A program made the position numbers and the translations under genes. The notes beneath the pieces were generated by a model. The model saw only the letters and a list, made by a program, of their open reading frames with translations. It ran no database searches and was not told the DNA's origin. Below are positions 1 through 31,863 of a stretch of 64,000 bases of DNA, piece after piece. The stretch is from Pleodorina starrii (taxonomy: Eukaryota > Chlorophyta > Chlorophyceae > Chlamydomonadales > Volvocaceae), in NCBI GenBank assembly GCA_030267565.1, contig BRXU01000002.1:620001-684000 (forward strand). Reading direction: 5' to 3'. The first letter of the stretch is position 1. The number at the start of each line of letters is the position of its first letter.

Positions 1-21277
<21,277 letters not shown>

Positions 21278-22598
21278 CTGCGTGCAATGAGAGAGGAAGG
21301 GGCAAGGCACGCAGGGCATGCCGGCGGGCAGCAGCAGGGCATGACAGCACATCGATAAATATATATGACTCAACGTTTCGGCAGCTTGAGTCAGTTTAGA
21401 TTGGAGGCATCTGGGGTGGGCACGACGACGGAAATGAGGTAGCGCGTGCATGTTTGGCAATGTAAGCGTGTATTGACGGGATGCCGGGAATGCCAGATAG
21501 AGATGCAAATGTGGAAAACAATAAACGATGGCCCCCGCAAGAGACCATGCATGCATGGTCCGTCAGTCCAATCGGGCAGGCATGAACGAAAGTCCATGAG
21601 CGATCCCTTGAAAGATGTATGTATGTGAGCTGTGTGTGTGGGGGGGGGGGACCTTGCTCGATGTGGGAGATGATGGGGCCCAGTGCAAGGGATACCGTAG
21701 ATACAATACGTAGCACCCGGCGGCATGGATGGATGCATGGATGGACGGACTTATCAAACGTGGCGGCGCCTGGCCAGCAGGGCGGTCTCGACGCCGCGGC
21801 TCATCGACGTCACGGGCGGGTTTCCAGTAACCAGCGCACCGACGACGACAGCTAGCGGATACGGAAAAGCGGTGCGGCGGGCAAGAACGCTGCACAGACT
21901 AGCACGAGCTAGCCATAGCCAGGGAGCAGAAAGGACATGTTGCCATGAACGCGACTTTTTACTGCCGTAACCGAGGTAGACCCAGCCCCACAAACACACG
22001 GTGCGGGGTGCTCACGAACGCAAATCCGTCCAGATGCCCCGGTAACTAGCTCCGTCTGTCGATCGCTGCGGACCACCCGTCCCAGGGGCCAGCGCAAGAT
22101 AACACTCCTTGAAAATGTGCGTGTATGGCTTTAAAGTCTTGCACATTTAACTAAAGAGCTTGACACGAACCCGTAATTGTTAAGTGGGTTGCGGTATTGT
22201 TGGATGCGGCGGATGCTGAGAAAGACATAGCATGATGAGAGATTAATCATAAACAATGCATAAATAGTTAGGTTAAGGCTAAAGTCATTAATGATGTCGT
22301 ATAGTGGTAAGGGAACTGGTGGACCGACGCCGTCTTTCGCACGTACTCCGACGGGAAACATACACATACAAGACCTGTCAGATAAGCCGCATCTGAAATC
22401 ACCTTTAATGATGACGACAAGCAAGAGGGCCAGGTGCGTTGAACGGCGATTCCGGTCCATTGCGTACTCAGCGCAGAATACCACCACAAGGGTGAAACTC
22501 TACATATTATGTACTAAATACAAGATCGTCTGAGGTGATCAACGTTATCGGCCGTTTCTTGAGAAAACGTCGCCTTCAAGTACTGACCGTCGCAAAGG
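21278..22598. other. Upstream region of the giant gene, no gene supported
   Basis: This should hold the first exon(s) and promoter of the giant minus-strand gene, but no ATG exon with a signal peptide and matching phase could be fixed. Several short open frames on both strands look like chance. A G9-10 run occurs near 21,641. Confidence 0.5.
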
Positions 22599-22608
22599 AA
22601 GTATTTAT

Positions 22609-24297
22609 CTCTTTATCTGTCAGATCGATTTTGAGAAGGCATTTGATCGGGTGAATAGGGGCTTATTGTGGACTCGCCTTGAAGAAAGAGGGGTCAAGGG
22701 CGCAGCGCTGGAGGCCCTGAAGCGTTGTTACGAGCGGGTGGAACTGCGGGTCAAAGTGAACGGCGCGACGGGAGAGGCGTTCCCCTCCTCACAAGGGGTG
22801 AAGCAAGGTTGTCCAATGAGTCCTACGCTGTTCGGGTTTTTTGTGGAAGGTTATGCCGATTACGTTGACGCCCTGGATGTCGCGCTCCCAGTTGCCATGG
22901 CGGCTCAGGATTGCACTAACGTGGAAGGCCGTCGCGTGCCCTTAGCTTTTTACGCGGACGATCTAAGCCTTTTTGCTGCGACAAAGCGTCGTTTGATGAG
23001 CCTGCTTGCAGCGCTGCGGGAGTGGTCGGAAGCGTTCGGTCTTACCGTTAATGCGAAGAAGTGCGAGCTGCTGTTTTTCCACCCCAATGCCCAGGTCAGG
23101 AGCCACTTTTATGCGATCAGCGACTTGGCTACTATGCGCGTGACGGAGGACGGGTTGCCGGTGGTCCGACCTATCACTTGGAAGACGCGCGCACGCTATC
23201 TCGGGCTGCATTTTGGTCCTAACAGCGCTTTCTCGTCCTGCACGGACGAGCTTCATGCTGCGGGCCGGCGGGCCATGTTCTCTCTGCTTAGCAAGCTGCG
23301 TCGGCAGGGGCTGTTGCTCCCCTCAGTTGGTATGAAATGTTTCAACGCTCAAGTTCGCTCTGTTCTTTCGTACGGTTCGCAGCTATGGGGCGCTGACCTG
23401 GTTTTAGCCATGATAGAGAGGGGTTTTCCGGCTAACGAAGCTCCGCGTTCTTGTTATTTTGAGGCCGCTATCCGGGACCGTATGGTCAAGCTACAAATCT
23501 CGTTTATGAAACAGCTGGTCGGAGCTGCCGTTCCACCCCTGCAGTTGTTGTTTAGAGAGCTCGGGCAGGTGCCTCTACAGTTGCATTGGGCTGAATCCGT
23601 TTTTCGTTTTTGGAACAGTTTGGTGGAGGACACTAGCAACGTGTATCACAGCGCCTTTCGTCATGAGATCCGTTTGGCTTTGGAATCGGATCTGCAGGCA
23701 GACGGTTGGGGCTCCAAGGTCATTCGGGTTCTGAACCTCTTAGGGCACGACTGGGGCGAAGAAGCGGCGGCGGGTAACATGGACACTAGGGTTAGGCGTT
23801 TTTCGGCGTGCAGGCTTGACGTTGAGGCGCTGATGGACACCCTCAGGGGTCGCGTCAACGACGATTGGGGCAGTGATAGGTTGGCGGTGGACCCGGGCGC
23901 TTTCGTTTCGGACGGCAGGAAGCCTGGTGTTAAGATGTGCCGTTACAAGCACTGGATGGGGTTACCGAAGCAGTTCGAGGGGTACATCCCGCCGGCGCAC
24001 CACCGTTCCTTACTTCGTTTTCGTTTGTGTGTGTCTGACTTAGCGATTAATAGCGAGAGCAGCAGGTCTAGGGAGCTTCGTGTGTGTAAGACGTGTCGCT
24101 CTAATGGTGCTGTGGAGGATGAGAAGCATTTTCTGCTGGAGTGCTCCGCGCTTGCGTCTGCGCGGCAGAGGCTTTGGGATTTGGGTGTGCCCGTTAGTGC
24201 GTGTGTTAACGATGTCATGCAAGTTGACGACCAGCGTGGTCTTGCGAGTGCTATTTTTGAAATGTTCCGCTTACGGCGAGAATGCATCTCTTCGTAA
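22609..24297 (+). CDS. LINE reverse transcriptase, C-terminal part (truncated ORF2)
   Basis: 562 codons are open from the truncation point to TAA at 24295. Residues numbered from 22609: IDFEKAFDRVN (6-16), SQGVKQGCPMSPTLFG, catalytic YADD at 115-118, thumb region, and a C-terminal zinc-finger-like CKTC...EKHFLLEC at about 494-515. The endonuclease and N-terminal RT are gone, so it cannot move alone. The frame is unbroken, so the insertion is fairly young. Clade is probably L1-like; this cannot be fixed here. Confidence 0.9.
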   Translation, partial: LFICQIDFEKAFDRVNRGLLWTRLEERGVKGAALEALKRCYERVELRVKVNGATGEAFPSSQGVKQGCPMSPTLFGFFVEGYADYVDALDVALPVAMAAQDCTNVEGRRVPLAFYADDLSLFAATKRRLMSLLAALREWSEAFGLTVNAKKCELLFFHPNAQVRSHFYAISDLATMRVTEDGLPVVRPITWKTRARYLGLHFGPNSAFSSCTDELHAAGRRAMFSLLSKLRRQGLLLPSVGMKCFNAQVRSVLSYGSQLWGADLVLAMIERGFPANEAPRSCYFEAAIRDRMVKLQISFMKQLVGAAVPPLQLLFRELGQVPLQLHWAESVFRFWNSLVEDTSNVYHSAFRHEIRLALESDLQADGWGSKVIRVLNLLGHDWGEEAAAGNMDTRVRRFSACRLDVEALMDTLRGRVNDDWGSDRLAVDPGAFVSDGRKPGVKMCRYKHWMGLPKQFEGYIPPAHHRSLLRFRLCVSDLAINSESSRSRELRVCKTCRSNGAVEDEKHFLLECSALASARQRLWDLGVPVSACVNDVMQVDDQRGLASAIFEMFRLRRECISS

Positions 24298-24502
24298 AGT
24301 TGTGCTTGGCATCTATCTTTCAAGTTATGCCATTCGTCTGTGCTTCTCCTGTATCCTGACGTTACATCGTTTCTTTGGTTACTGTTTCTCTTGTTTCCGT
24401 TTGCTTTTCTGCTTGGCTGAAGCGGTTCATGAGCCTCCGGGTTCGTTTGAGCCGTACGAGCTCGTTGAAGCTTGTAACATCATCATCATCATCATCATCA
24501 TC
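22609..24502 (+). mobile_element. 5'-truncated LINE retrotransposon with CAT tail
   Basis: Flanked by a perfect 10-bp duplication aagtatttat (22599-22608 and 24503-24512). It begins inside the RT gene and ends with (CAT)8 (24479-24502). Truncation at the 5' end, a target duplication and a simple-repeat tail are the signature of target-primed reverse transcription. The 3' untranslated part (24298-24478) recurs at 41,682-41,823. Confidence 0.93.
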
Positions 24503-24512
24503 AAGTATTTAT

Positions 24513-25928
24513 TCCATCCAAAAGCTAGAAAGATTGTACTAACTCTTTAGTTTTCAGAAGAGTGTCATTCTTGTTGTTCTCATCGGGCAGCCACGGAGCC
24601 GTACGAGTCCTCCGGAGAGCGGGTACCACGAGACCTGGTGAGATGGCTATGTTAGGCAAACCTGCGCTTAACGAACTACTAGTATAGATACGTTGATTCA
24701 GCCCTGACTCTAATAGATGATCAGATCAAGGATAATCGCGTGGCGTGCTACAGGTGAAGGAAAAGCGCATGTAAAGCTCGCGTGTGTTTGTAACCATGAT
24801 CGCGATGCAAGGCGTACTGTAACGAGCCATCCGGTTAGATATTGGGACATAGTCCGCTCCTGCGCTGCATAGTTCCTTACTACAACACTTTGACGAAGCC
24901 TCCCCTGCCCGACACCGTATCACTCTGAGCGTAAGGAGTTTTAGCTGCTCTGAATGGTTCCTTTTATTTGGCCTGATCGTAATCGAGGCTCGCGGCCAAT
25001 TGGGTTGGGCCTCACACTTGGGTCTCACTCTTCAGCCGGTGCTGCGAGGGCATCAGGGCGAGCAGGAGCGGGCGCTTTTGTGGTGCCGGCAGCTGCCCCG
25101 GCCGGACGGAACGGCAGGGCCACTGCCTTAGTTCCCACTGAGTTGCAGCTGTATGCTTTGAGCGCGGTCAGTCTGAGGGTTGGGTGAGGAGGGGGATGGT
25201 GGCCCCTCGTGTCTCTGCCCCGCTCCGCGCTCCCCAGGGAAACAGCGCTTAGGCGGCCTCGACGTTGGGGTCTGCGGCCTCCAGCAGCGTCTCTTGGCCA
25301 GCGTCAGGCCCGGAAAGAATGTAAGACAAGGTCGAGAAATGCTGCAACCAAGAGAAGCTGCAACCAAGAGAAGCGTAAACGCTGCAGATGCTCGGAAACG
25401 TCCAACACGCGCGGAGCAGGGATGCGGGCCGCAATGTTGAGAGTCAGACCGGGGGCGGGTAGTTCCTGCACTGAGACCCGTCGTACCAATACGGCGGCAG
25501 CTGAGGACGAGCAGCTCGCAGTCGGTCGCGGTTAAACTGGCCTTTCCCAACACTCCGCGGACAACAAACACCGCGATCAGCGAGCATCAGGAGCCTTGAA
25601 AGAACAGCAGCCAAAGCGCGTAACGTGTAATTTCCCCCCGTATCCTACTATTCCTGCCGGCCGGCCCGGTCTCTAAAACACTCCACAGGCCCAGACAGGT
25701 CTCACGGTGGGCCCGAAGCCGCCTCACGGGTCACGTCCCCTTTCTGACCAGTTGTGGGCTAACAGACATCACACGCATACACCCCGCGGCAGGCGTACCT
25801 AACCAACTCCAACCGTTCTGATCCACAGCTCGCAGCACCGTGTCCCATGGGCCACCAGTTCGCGCCTGAGGCGAGACAGCCCCCCGCTCAAGTTTGCGTA
25901 ATCAGATTTAAGTCACTTCTGGTGGTTA
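24513..25928. other. Intergenic region, no gene supported
   Basis: It lies between the LINE and the stop codon of the four-helix protein gene, and should contain that gene's 3' UTR on the minus strand. No volvocine TGTAA polyadenylation signal was seen on that strand close to the stop. Short open frames here lack recognisable content. Confidence 0.5.
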
Positions 25929-28783
25929 TTAACTAATGACACATCGGCTCCGTGGTCCTGGCTCAACCGGCGCCGCCGCAGCCGCCTGCGAGCTCCCGGC
26001 GCCCTGCTGCGCCGCCGCGGGGTCGTACGACAGCATGGACGTGTCGATGCCGTACTGCTCCCGCATTCGACGGCTCCAGGGGTCGTCGCGGACCACGCGG
26101 GGCGGCAGCTGCGCCCGCCGCCCGCTGCCACCACCGTGCTGTTGCTGCTGCACCTCGCGCCGCCTGCATGTACATGCCGAACAAAACAAAGGGCAACACC
26201 ACCATTACCATCAACACCACTGATACCGCAGGATGCCACTTTGGCGCCCGGGCCTTCCCTCGGTCCCAGGGTGTGACGACGGAGGCAGACGAACGGAGCG
26301 AGGGCTGGCCCACGCGTACTGCCCTTCTTCCGCTGCCCCGGCCAACGCGGCCGTCCATGAGACACGCAGCTGCTCCGGCTACGACACCACCCCGTCACTC
26401 CCCTTGCTGGGTACCGTATTCCTTCTCTCCCATACCCCACCTGGATGTGAGCAGCGGAGCGGCCGAGTCCGGCAGAAGCCCCTCCTCCATGTCCTCAGCC
26501 CGCTGGTCTGCGGCTCACGCACATGCAGGGGAGCGAAAGCGACATGAGCGTGCGTTGCAGGGCGGAAAGTCGTACCGGGTCGTACCCGGTCACACTGCGG
26601 CTCCCCGCCGTCACGGCTCGCTGCGTTTCGTGTGCCGTGGGACGCACCGACCCATCTTCCCAACGCAAATGACCCACGCTGCCTCGCTGCCAGCGCATCC
26701 TCCATGGCAGGCCCCCGGGTCACATATAGACAAACATACACACATAAGGCCCACACATGGTGCCTGCATCCCGGCCGCCACCCCCGCTCGATCCGAGCTC
26801 CCATCCAGGACACCCCCCGAGCCCGCGGGACGCCGCCATGCCATTCCCATGCGCCCCCTTCCCTCCCCCCATGCGCCGCCCCCCAAGCTCCTTGCTCCAT
26901 GCATCCAATCGCCCCCTCACCCACCTGTCCGCATGTAGGCGGAATGCAGCAGGCAGCCCACCAGCAGAGTCACCACCTGCGCTCTTGGGGGGGCGGGGGA
27001 GGTTGAGGGGTGAGGGGCCACGAGTTGTGGGACCCCGTTGCGGGGCCAGACTTGGGGGTCAAGGGAGGGCGTGCAGAGTCCGGCCCAAATCGCGGGTCGC
27101 GGGAGGGTCCGGGGGCGGCAGCAGGATCGACGTGCAAGGGGCCGGAGCGGGCGCACGGTCGGCGGCCAATGGTTCAAAAGGATGCACGGGGTAAGGTGTC
27201 GGAGGCTGGTGGTGTGCGCCCCCTCGCCGCTCCACTCTGCCCCCGCGCTGCCCCGCGTTAGCCTACCCACCTCACCCGGGTCCGTTCGCTAACGCCGTCT
27301 CCGTCCCTTCGCTGCGGTGTCTTCTTTTCTACCCACCTCAACGACCACCGTCACCGCATCGGCCCACTTGTAAGCCATCAGCGCATCACTCAGCTCCCCG
27401 AGTACTGAGTTGCCGCCGCCACCGCCGCCGCCGCCACCAGTGCCGCCGCCACCAATGCCGCTGCCGCCGTGAGCTGCAGTCCCGGTGCTTAGGAGCACGC
27501 CGATGACCGCGCCGCTGCCACCACCACCGCCGCCACCGCGGAAGCTGGGGCGCCAGCCCCGGCGGGTCCCGATGTCGGGAACAACCGTACCCGATTCGCC
27601 ACCGCCGTTGTCGTACGCCGCCACAGCCGCCGCCAGGCAGACCTGCGCCGCCTAGAGGTCCAGGACGGGTGTCGCCGGCAGGCGCAACAGGGCAGGGAAG
27701 CGGAGGTTTTGGTTGGTCGTCTGTCATTTTTTAGCGCCTTTCGGGATTCCGACGGGCGCCGGCGCCGTCACCGGCGGCGGCGCGGCACGGTGGCTCACGA
27801 GGTGCATTGGGCCCTCACGCACCCGCAGGACCCGGTGGCGCGAGTCCTGTCCCGTCCCCGGCCGCTTCCGGCTACCCTCACCACCCAGCTCTGCGCAAAT
27901 CAAGTCGCCCTCGGCAACCACATATCCGCGTCTCCAGTTCAAGCCCGGCCCTGCCCTTATTTTTTATCCAGTTTGAACTGTATCTGTCCTTGCGCCAGGG
28001 GAAGTTACTTTCGAGCGCAGCAGCGACAGTGCTGGAAGGAGCCCAGCCGCGGCTTCGTTGCTCTCACCATTAGTAATGCCAGGAGGCCCAAGTGGACATT
28101 GAGCAGGAAGAGGCTGTGGCGGAAGGTCGCTGCCAGCGCCGCGGCGGCGCCGAGGGCGGCCGCCAGGCCCATCGTCGCAAATACGACTGTGGAGGCGGGG
28201 GGCGGTCCGCTGGGCCAGGCGGGTCCTCCGCTGCCGGTGCCGGGCTGGGTGGCATACAGGTCTCCTGCGCGTTGCGGGGGAAGCGGGGCGAGGGCCACGC
28301 GCATGTGCATGACGGCGCGTCGGAGGGGAAGGTGGTCATCGGTGTGCTTCAGCAGAGGACCTTCGGTCCTCAGAGATTCTAAATGTGCAGTCAGCCCACA
28401 ACAGAACGCGGCAGGTCAGCCGGGCTGAGAAAGGATCGCGATTGCGCCAGCGGCCTCCCCGCGCGCAGTACGGTACAGTTGAGAAGCGGCCGCAACTGCG
28501 TTGCGGATTCTCCAAGCGGCAGTTCGGTTCCTCCAAGCAGCGCTGTCGTTTGTTGTATAGTTTCAAGACCACGCTTTGGGGCTTCGTTTGCGGGGAGCGA
28601 CTCAAGCTGCGTCAATGGTGTTAGGGTTCAACGGCCGAAGGACGCACCTGCGTACGCAATCATGGCCATGCCGACTAATAGAAATGCGGCATTGCAGGTC
28701 CTACTTCCAAACAGCAGAAGGTACAGCCAGGCGTTATGCCTGAGTGTGTTGTGCTCACGAAGGTAGCGTGATAGGCGCGACAT
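25929..28783 (-). CDS. Four-helix membrane protein with Gly-rich loop (tetraspanin-like topology)
   Basis: Five exons: 28648-28783, 28068-28264, 27337-27642, 26921-26976, 25929-26163. All introns are GT-AG, every phase matches, and the total is exactly 310 codons including TAA (309 residues). Start: MSRLSRYLREHNTLRHNAWL, a short basic tail, then helix 1 (NAAFLLVGMAMIAYAG). Helix 2 is about 70-93, helix 3 about 96-120, a loop of some 75 residues rich in Gly (runs of seven to nine), helix 4 about 205-228, and a cytoplasmic tail with QQQQ and DDPWSRRMREQYGIDTS. The layout resembles tetraspanins, but the large loop has no Cys and no CCG motif, so it is not a classical one. Function unknown. Confidence 0.85.
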
Positions 28784-29279
28784 CCTTTATATTGTCTATT
28801 AGTAGCCTGTTATATCAGCATGTGAGTGTTAAAGGGAATCCCTGACATTTTTATTATTGGTGCTTGCGGATTTTTTAGGTTTGTGTTGCCGACACCCTCG
28901 GACGTGTCACGAATTATTGTTAGGTGCAACTTCTGAAGATATTAGCGTACAAATAGCAAGTTATGAATTCCGACTACTTGTCAAACTGGCAACAATTCGG
29001 TTACGTCGTTGCACGACAGCTGAACTGACAAACGAACCCGACCAAGGAAACTGCCAAACCGATCGAGCATCGAACTGCGCTTGCCCGGAGGTCAAATGCT
29101 TGCTCATTGCACCTGGCGTCTGCTCGTAGAGGTTTTCCAAGAACCGCGAGAGATTCAGGGGATCCAAGAGTCTCCGAGCAGATACAAAATATCAACCAAA
29201 GCGGGTTTCAGCCTGAGGGTACCCGCGGCGCCGCGGGGGTTGGATTGCCGGAAGTGTAGTGTCACGGATAAGACAATCC
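28784..29279. other. Upstream region of the four-helix gene
   Basis: It should contain the promoter on the minus strand. No gene, repeat or clear TATA element was identified. Confidence 0.4.
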
Positions 29280-30669
29280 ATCTTCATCAGATTCACAGCA
29301 CCCAAACGTTCCGTCATCGGATTTGCCGCCGAGGCGGATAAGCGAAAACACCATTCCCGCAAGTAAACCCGTGACACGATACGTTTAACCGAATCAAACA
29401 AAATAACCAAAACATAACCGAATCCGATCCCGGTGGGTACTCTTCGGTTTAAGCAGCCTCAGCCTCTCCTTCCCCTCGGGAGGCCGTCCCCCACACATGC
29501 GCTCTCCGCGCTACCATACCCTCGTGCGTCGGTACGGTAAGTCTGTTCGCACTCCTTTGTCGGTGTCCTTTCCGATGCACCAGTGCGACCTTCAAACCTT
29601 CGAGGGGAACTGAACGTGAAGGTCAGGAGCTGTACCGCCGAACCAGCAGGCCCCGCAGGCATAGTCAGTTGCTGATGCCTTCTCCTCGCTCGCGGATCCA
29701 CTCGCTCCAGAATCAATTTACAGCCAATGATGAAACTGTGCACCCGTCATTCGTTCACGATGCGAGAATCCGGTCTAGTCGTCGGGCTTGCCGAACCTCT
29801 CGCAGCATTCCGACCCGGTAGGCACCCTCCCACAAGATACCTACAACAAAGTTCCATGCATACGCTCCTGGCACCCGAGAGATACGAGGCATCGTGCACC
29901 ATTACCCATTAGACCTGCGTACCGCTATCGAGAGCGCTGAGCCAAAGGGTTGCCCGCCCGCACCCCCACGCACTCCCATCCCACCGACCCTACCCAACCG
30001 GCCTCGCCCTCAAAGCGAACATCACCCTCATACAACACGCAATTGCCCCCGTCTTTGACAAGGTACGCCCATGGCCTCCTCGGAGGTGGGCTTTTCCACC
30101 ACCGCGCACGCGCGAAAGCTCTTCAGCGATAATCTGAGGCGTGTTGTCCGTAACGGGGTACCTGCTCGCCGGGAGCGGAGCCGTGCGGTTGATTTGCGCT
30201 AAGGAGCTGTCCTGTCGTGGCGACGCTGAAAGCTGGCTCGGGCGCAAAGGCAACGCCTTGTTCAGGCTCCGTGGCGGCCTGGGTTATGGAAAGCAAAGCC
30301 AAGGGAAGGGGTAACCTGGAGCAGCTCGGGCCCTGACTTGATAATATTAGAAGTCAGCGGGGGCAGACACGGCCCCCCTGTGATGACTGCTGCCGTTTGG
30401 GTGACGGTCAAGGACGCTGGGGTGCCGGTTGTGTCACCCTGGGCACCCGTTGAGATACTCAGGGGGCCAAGCGTGAAGGCGGAGAGCGCGGCGGCCGGGG
30501 TGGTCTGGGAAACCTCGGCGATTTGGGGAAGGTTGGAGGTGGTGTGGGTGGGCGTGGTGCAGGTGGCTCCCGAGGGGGTGAGGGCGGCGGCATGGGAGGT
30601 TGCGCGGGGCTCCTTGGTGGCTTCGGAGGAGAAGAAGGAGGACGAAGACGAGGTGGAGGAGGAGAGTAG

Positions 30670-31863
30670 TTAGAATATGTAAAAAGGATAAGGCACCCGT
30701 GGAGGATGTGGACGAGGAGGACGAGGAGAACGACCACGTGCCGGTGGCAGAGGAGAAGGAGGAGGAGGAGGAGGAGGAGGAGAACGATGAGGAGAGCGAC
30801 CAGGTACCGGTGGCTGAGGACGAGAAGGGGGAGGAGGAGGAGGAGAGCGACGCGGTACCGGTGGCCGAGGAGAAGGAGGAGGAGGAGGAGGACGCGGTAC
30901 CGGTGGCCGAGGAGAAGGAGGAGGAGGAGGACGCGGTACCGGTGGCCGAGGAGAAGGAGGAGGAGGAGGACGCGGTACCGGTGGCCAAGGAGAAGGAGGA
31001 GGTGGAGGACGAGGTACCGGTGGCCGAGGAGAAGGAGGAGGAGGAGGAGGACGCGGTACCGGTGGCCGAGGAGAAGGAGGAGGAGGAGGAGGACGCGGTA
31101 CCGGTGGCCGAGGAGAAGGAGGAGGAGGAGGAGGACGCGGTACCGGTGGCCGAGGAGAAGGAGGAGGAGGAGGACGCGGTACCGGTGGCCGAGGAGAAGG
31201 AGGAGGAGGAGGACGCGGTACCGGTGGCCAAGGAGAAGGAGGAGGAGGAGGACGAGGTACCGGTGGCCGAGGAGAAGGAGGAGGAGGAGGAGGACGCGGT
31301 ACCGGTGGCCGAGGAGAAGGAGGAGGAGGAGGAGGAGGACGCGGTACCGGTGGCCGAGGAGAAGGAGGAGGAGGAGGACGAGGTACCGGTGGCCGAGGAG
31401 AAGGAGGAGGAGAACGAATAACAAAAGGTGGAAAACCTGGAGGAGGAGGAGAAAAGAAGAACGGGGGGTTAAACAGCTGTGGCGGTGGCGGCGGCGGCGG
31501 TGGTGGCGGTGGGGGGGCTGGCGGCAACGCCCTGGGAGGTGGCGGGCTGGGGATTGTTTTTCTGCCGGGGCCGGCAAATGTTGGTGACTTGGTCGGTGAC
31601 CTCGACGGCGAGGGTGAGGGCGGCGGCGACCTTACTCGCGGCGGCGGTGGGAGGCCCGCAGCCACGCCACGCGGGACGCGTGGCTGCGGGCCTCCCGTGG
31701 GGGGAGGTTGCCGTCGGACGGGTGGGGGCAAGGGGCTTGGTGGAGGGGACGGTGGGAGCTTGCTGGGCGGGGGTGAGGGCGGCGGGGACTTGGGTGCCCG
31801 CGGCGTAACTGCGGGGGCGGAGGGATAGGGTTCATTTGAGAAAGGATGGAGGGCGGTGACCAC
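30670..31863 (-). CDS. Proline-rich frame of array copy 1 (HRGP/pherophorin-linker-like), doubtful gene
   Basis: 397 codons: an N-terminal ALHPFSNEPYPSAPAVTPRA shared in frame with copy 2, then KSPPPSPPP and more than ten repeats of RPPPPPSPRPPV-type units encoded by a 39-45 bp minisatellite. The composition resembles hydroxyproline-rich spacers of volvocine matrix proteins, but no pherophorin globular domain or signal peptide is seen. The C-terminal end shared by the other copies (FPKSPRFP) is here in another frame, so this copy is shifted. It may be repeat DNA only. Confidence 0.25.
   Translation of the reverse strand: MVTALHPFSNEPYPSAPAVTPRAPKSPPPSPPPSKLPPSPPPSPLPPPVRRQPPPTGGPQPRVPRGVAAGLPPPPRVRSPPPSPSPSRSPTKSPTFAGPGRKTIPSPPPPRALPPAPPPPPPPPPPPPQLFNPPFFFSPPPPGFPPFVIRSPPPSPRPPVPRPPPPPSPRPPVPRPPPPPPPSPRPPVPRPPPPPPSPRPPVPRPPPPPSPWPPVPRPPPPPSPRPPVPRPPPPPSPRPPVPRPPPPPPSPRPPVPRPPPPPPSPRPPVPRPPPPPPSPRPPVPRPPPPPSPWPPVPRPPPPPSPRPPVPRPPPPPSPRPPVPRPPPPPPSPRPPVPRRSPPPPPPSRPQPPVPGRSPHRSPPPPPPPPSPLPPARGRSPRPPRPHPPRVPYPFYIF
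30810..31415. repeat. 39-45 bp minisatellite, polypurine on the plus strand
   Basis: About fifteen units of ggtaccggtggccgaggaga plus a variable number of agg/gag triplets. It encodes acidic EEKEEEEEDAVPVA repeats on the plus strand and proline-rich repeats on the minus strand. Confidence 0.9.

Noticed and set aside
24954..25187. 77-codon plus-strand frame with ATG (AFVVPAAAPAGRNGRATALV)
   Set aside because: No relatives recognised, no splice or polyadenylation context; kept as unassigned.
30600..31421. Acidic 273-codon plus-strand frame
   Set aside because: Pure minisatellite product; N-terminal part is not conserved in frame in the other array copies, unlike the opposite strand.
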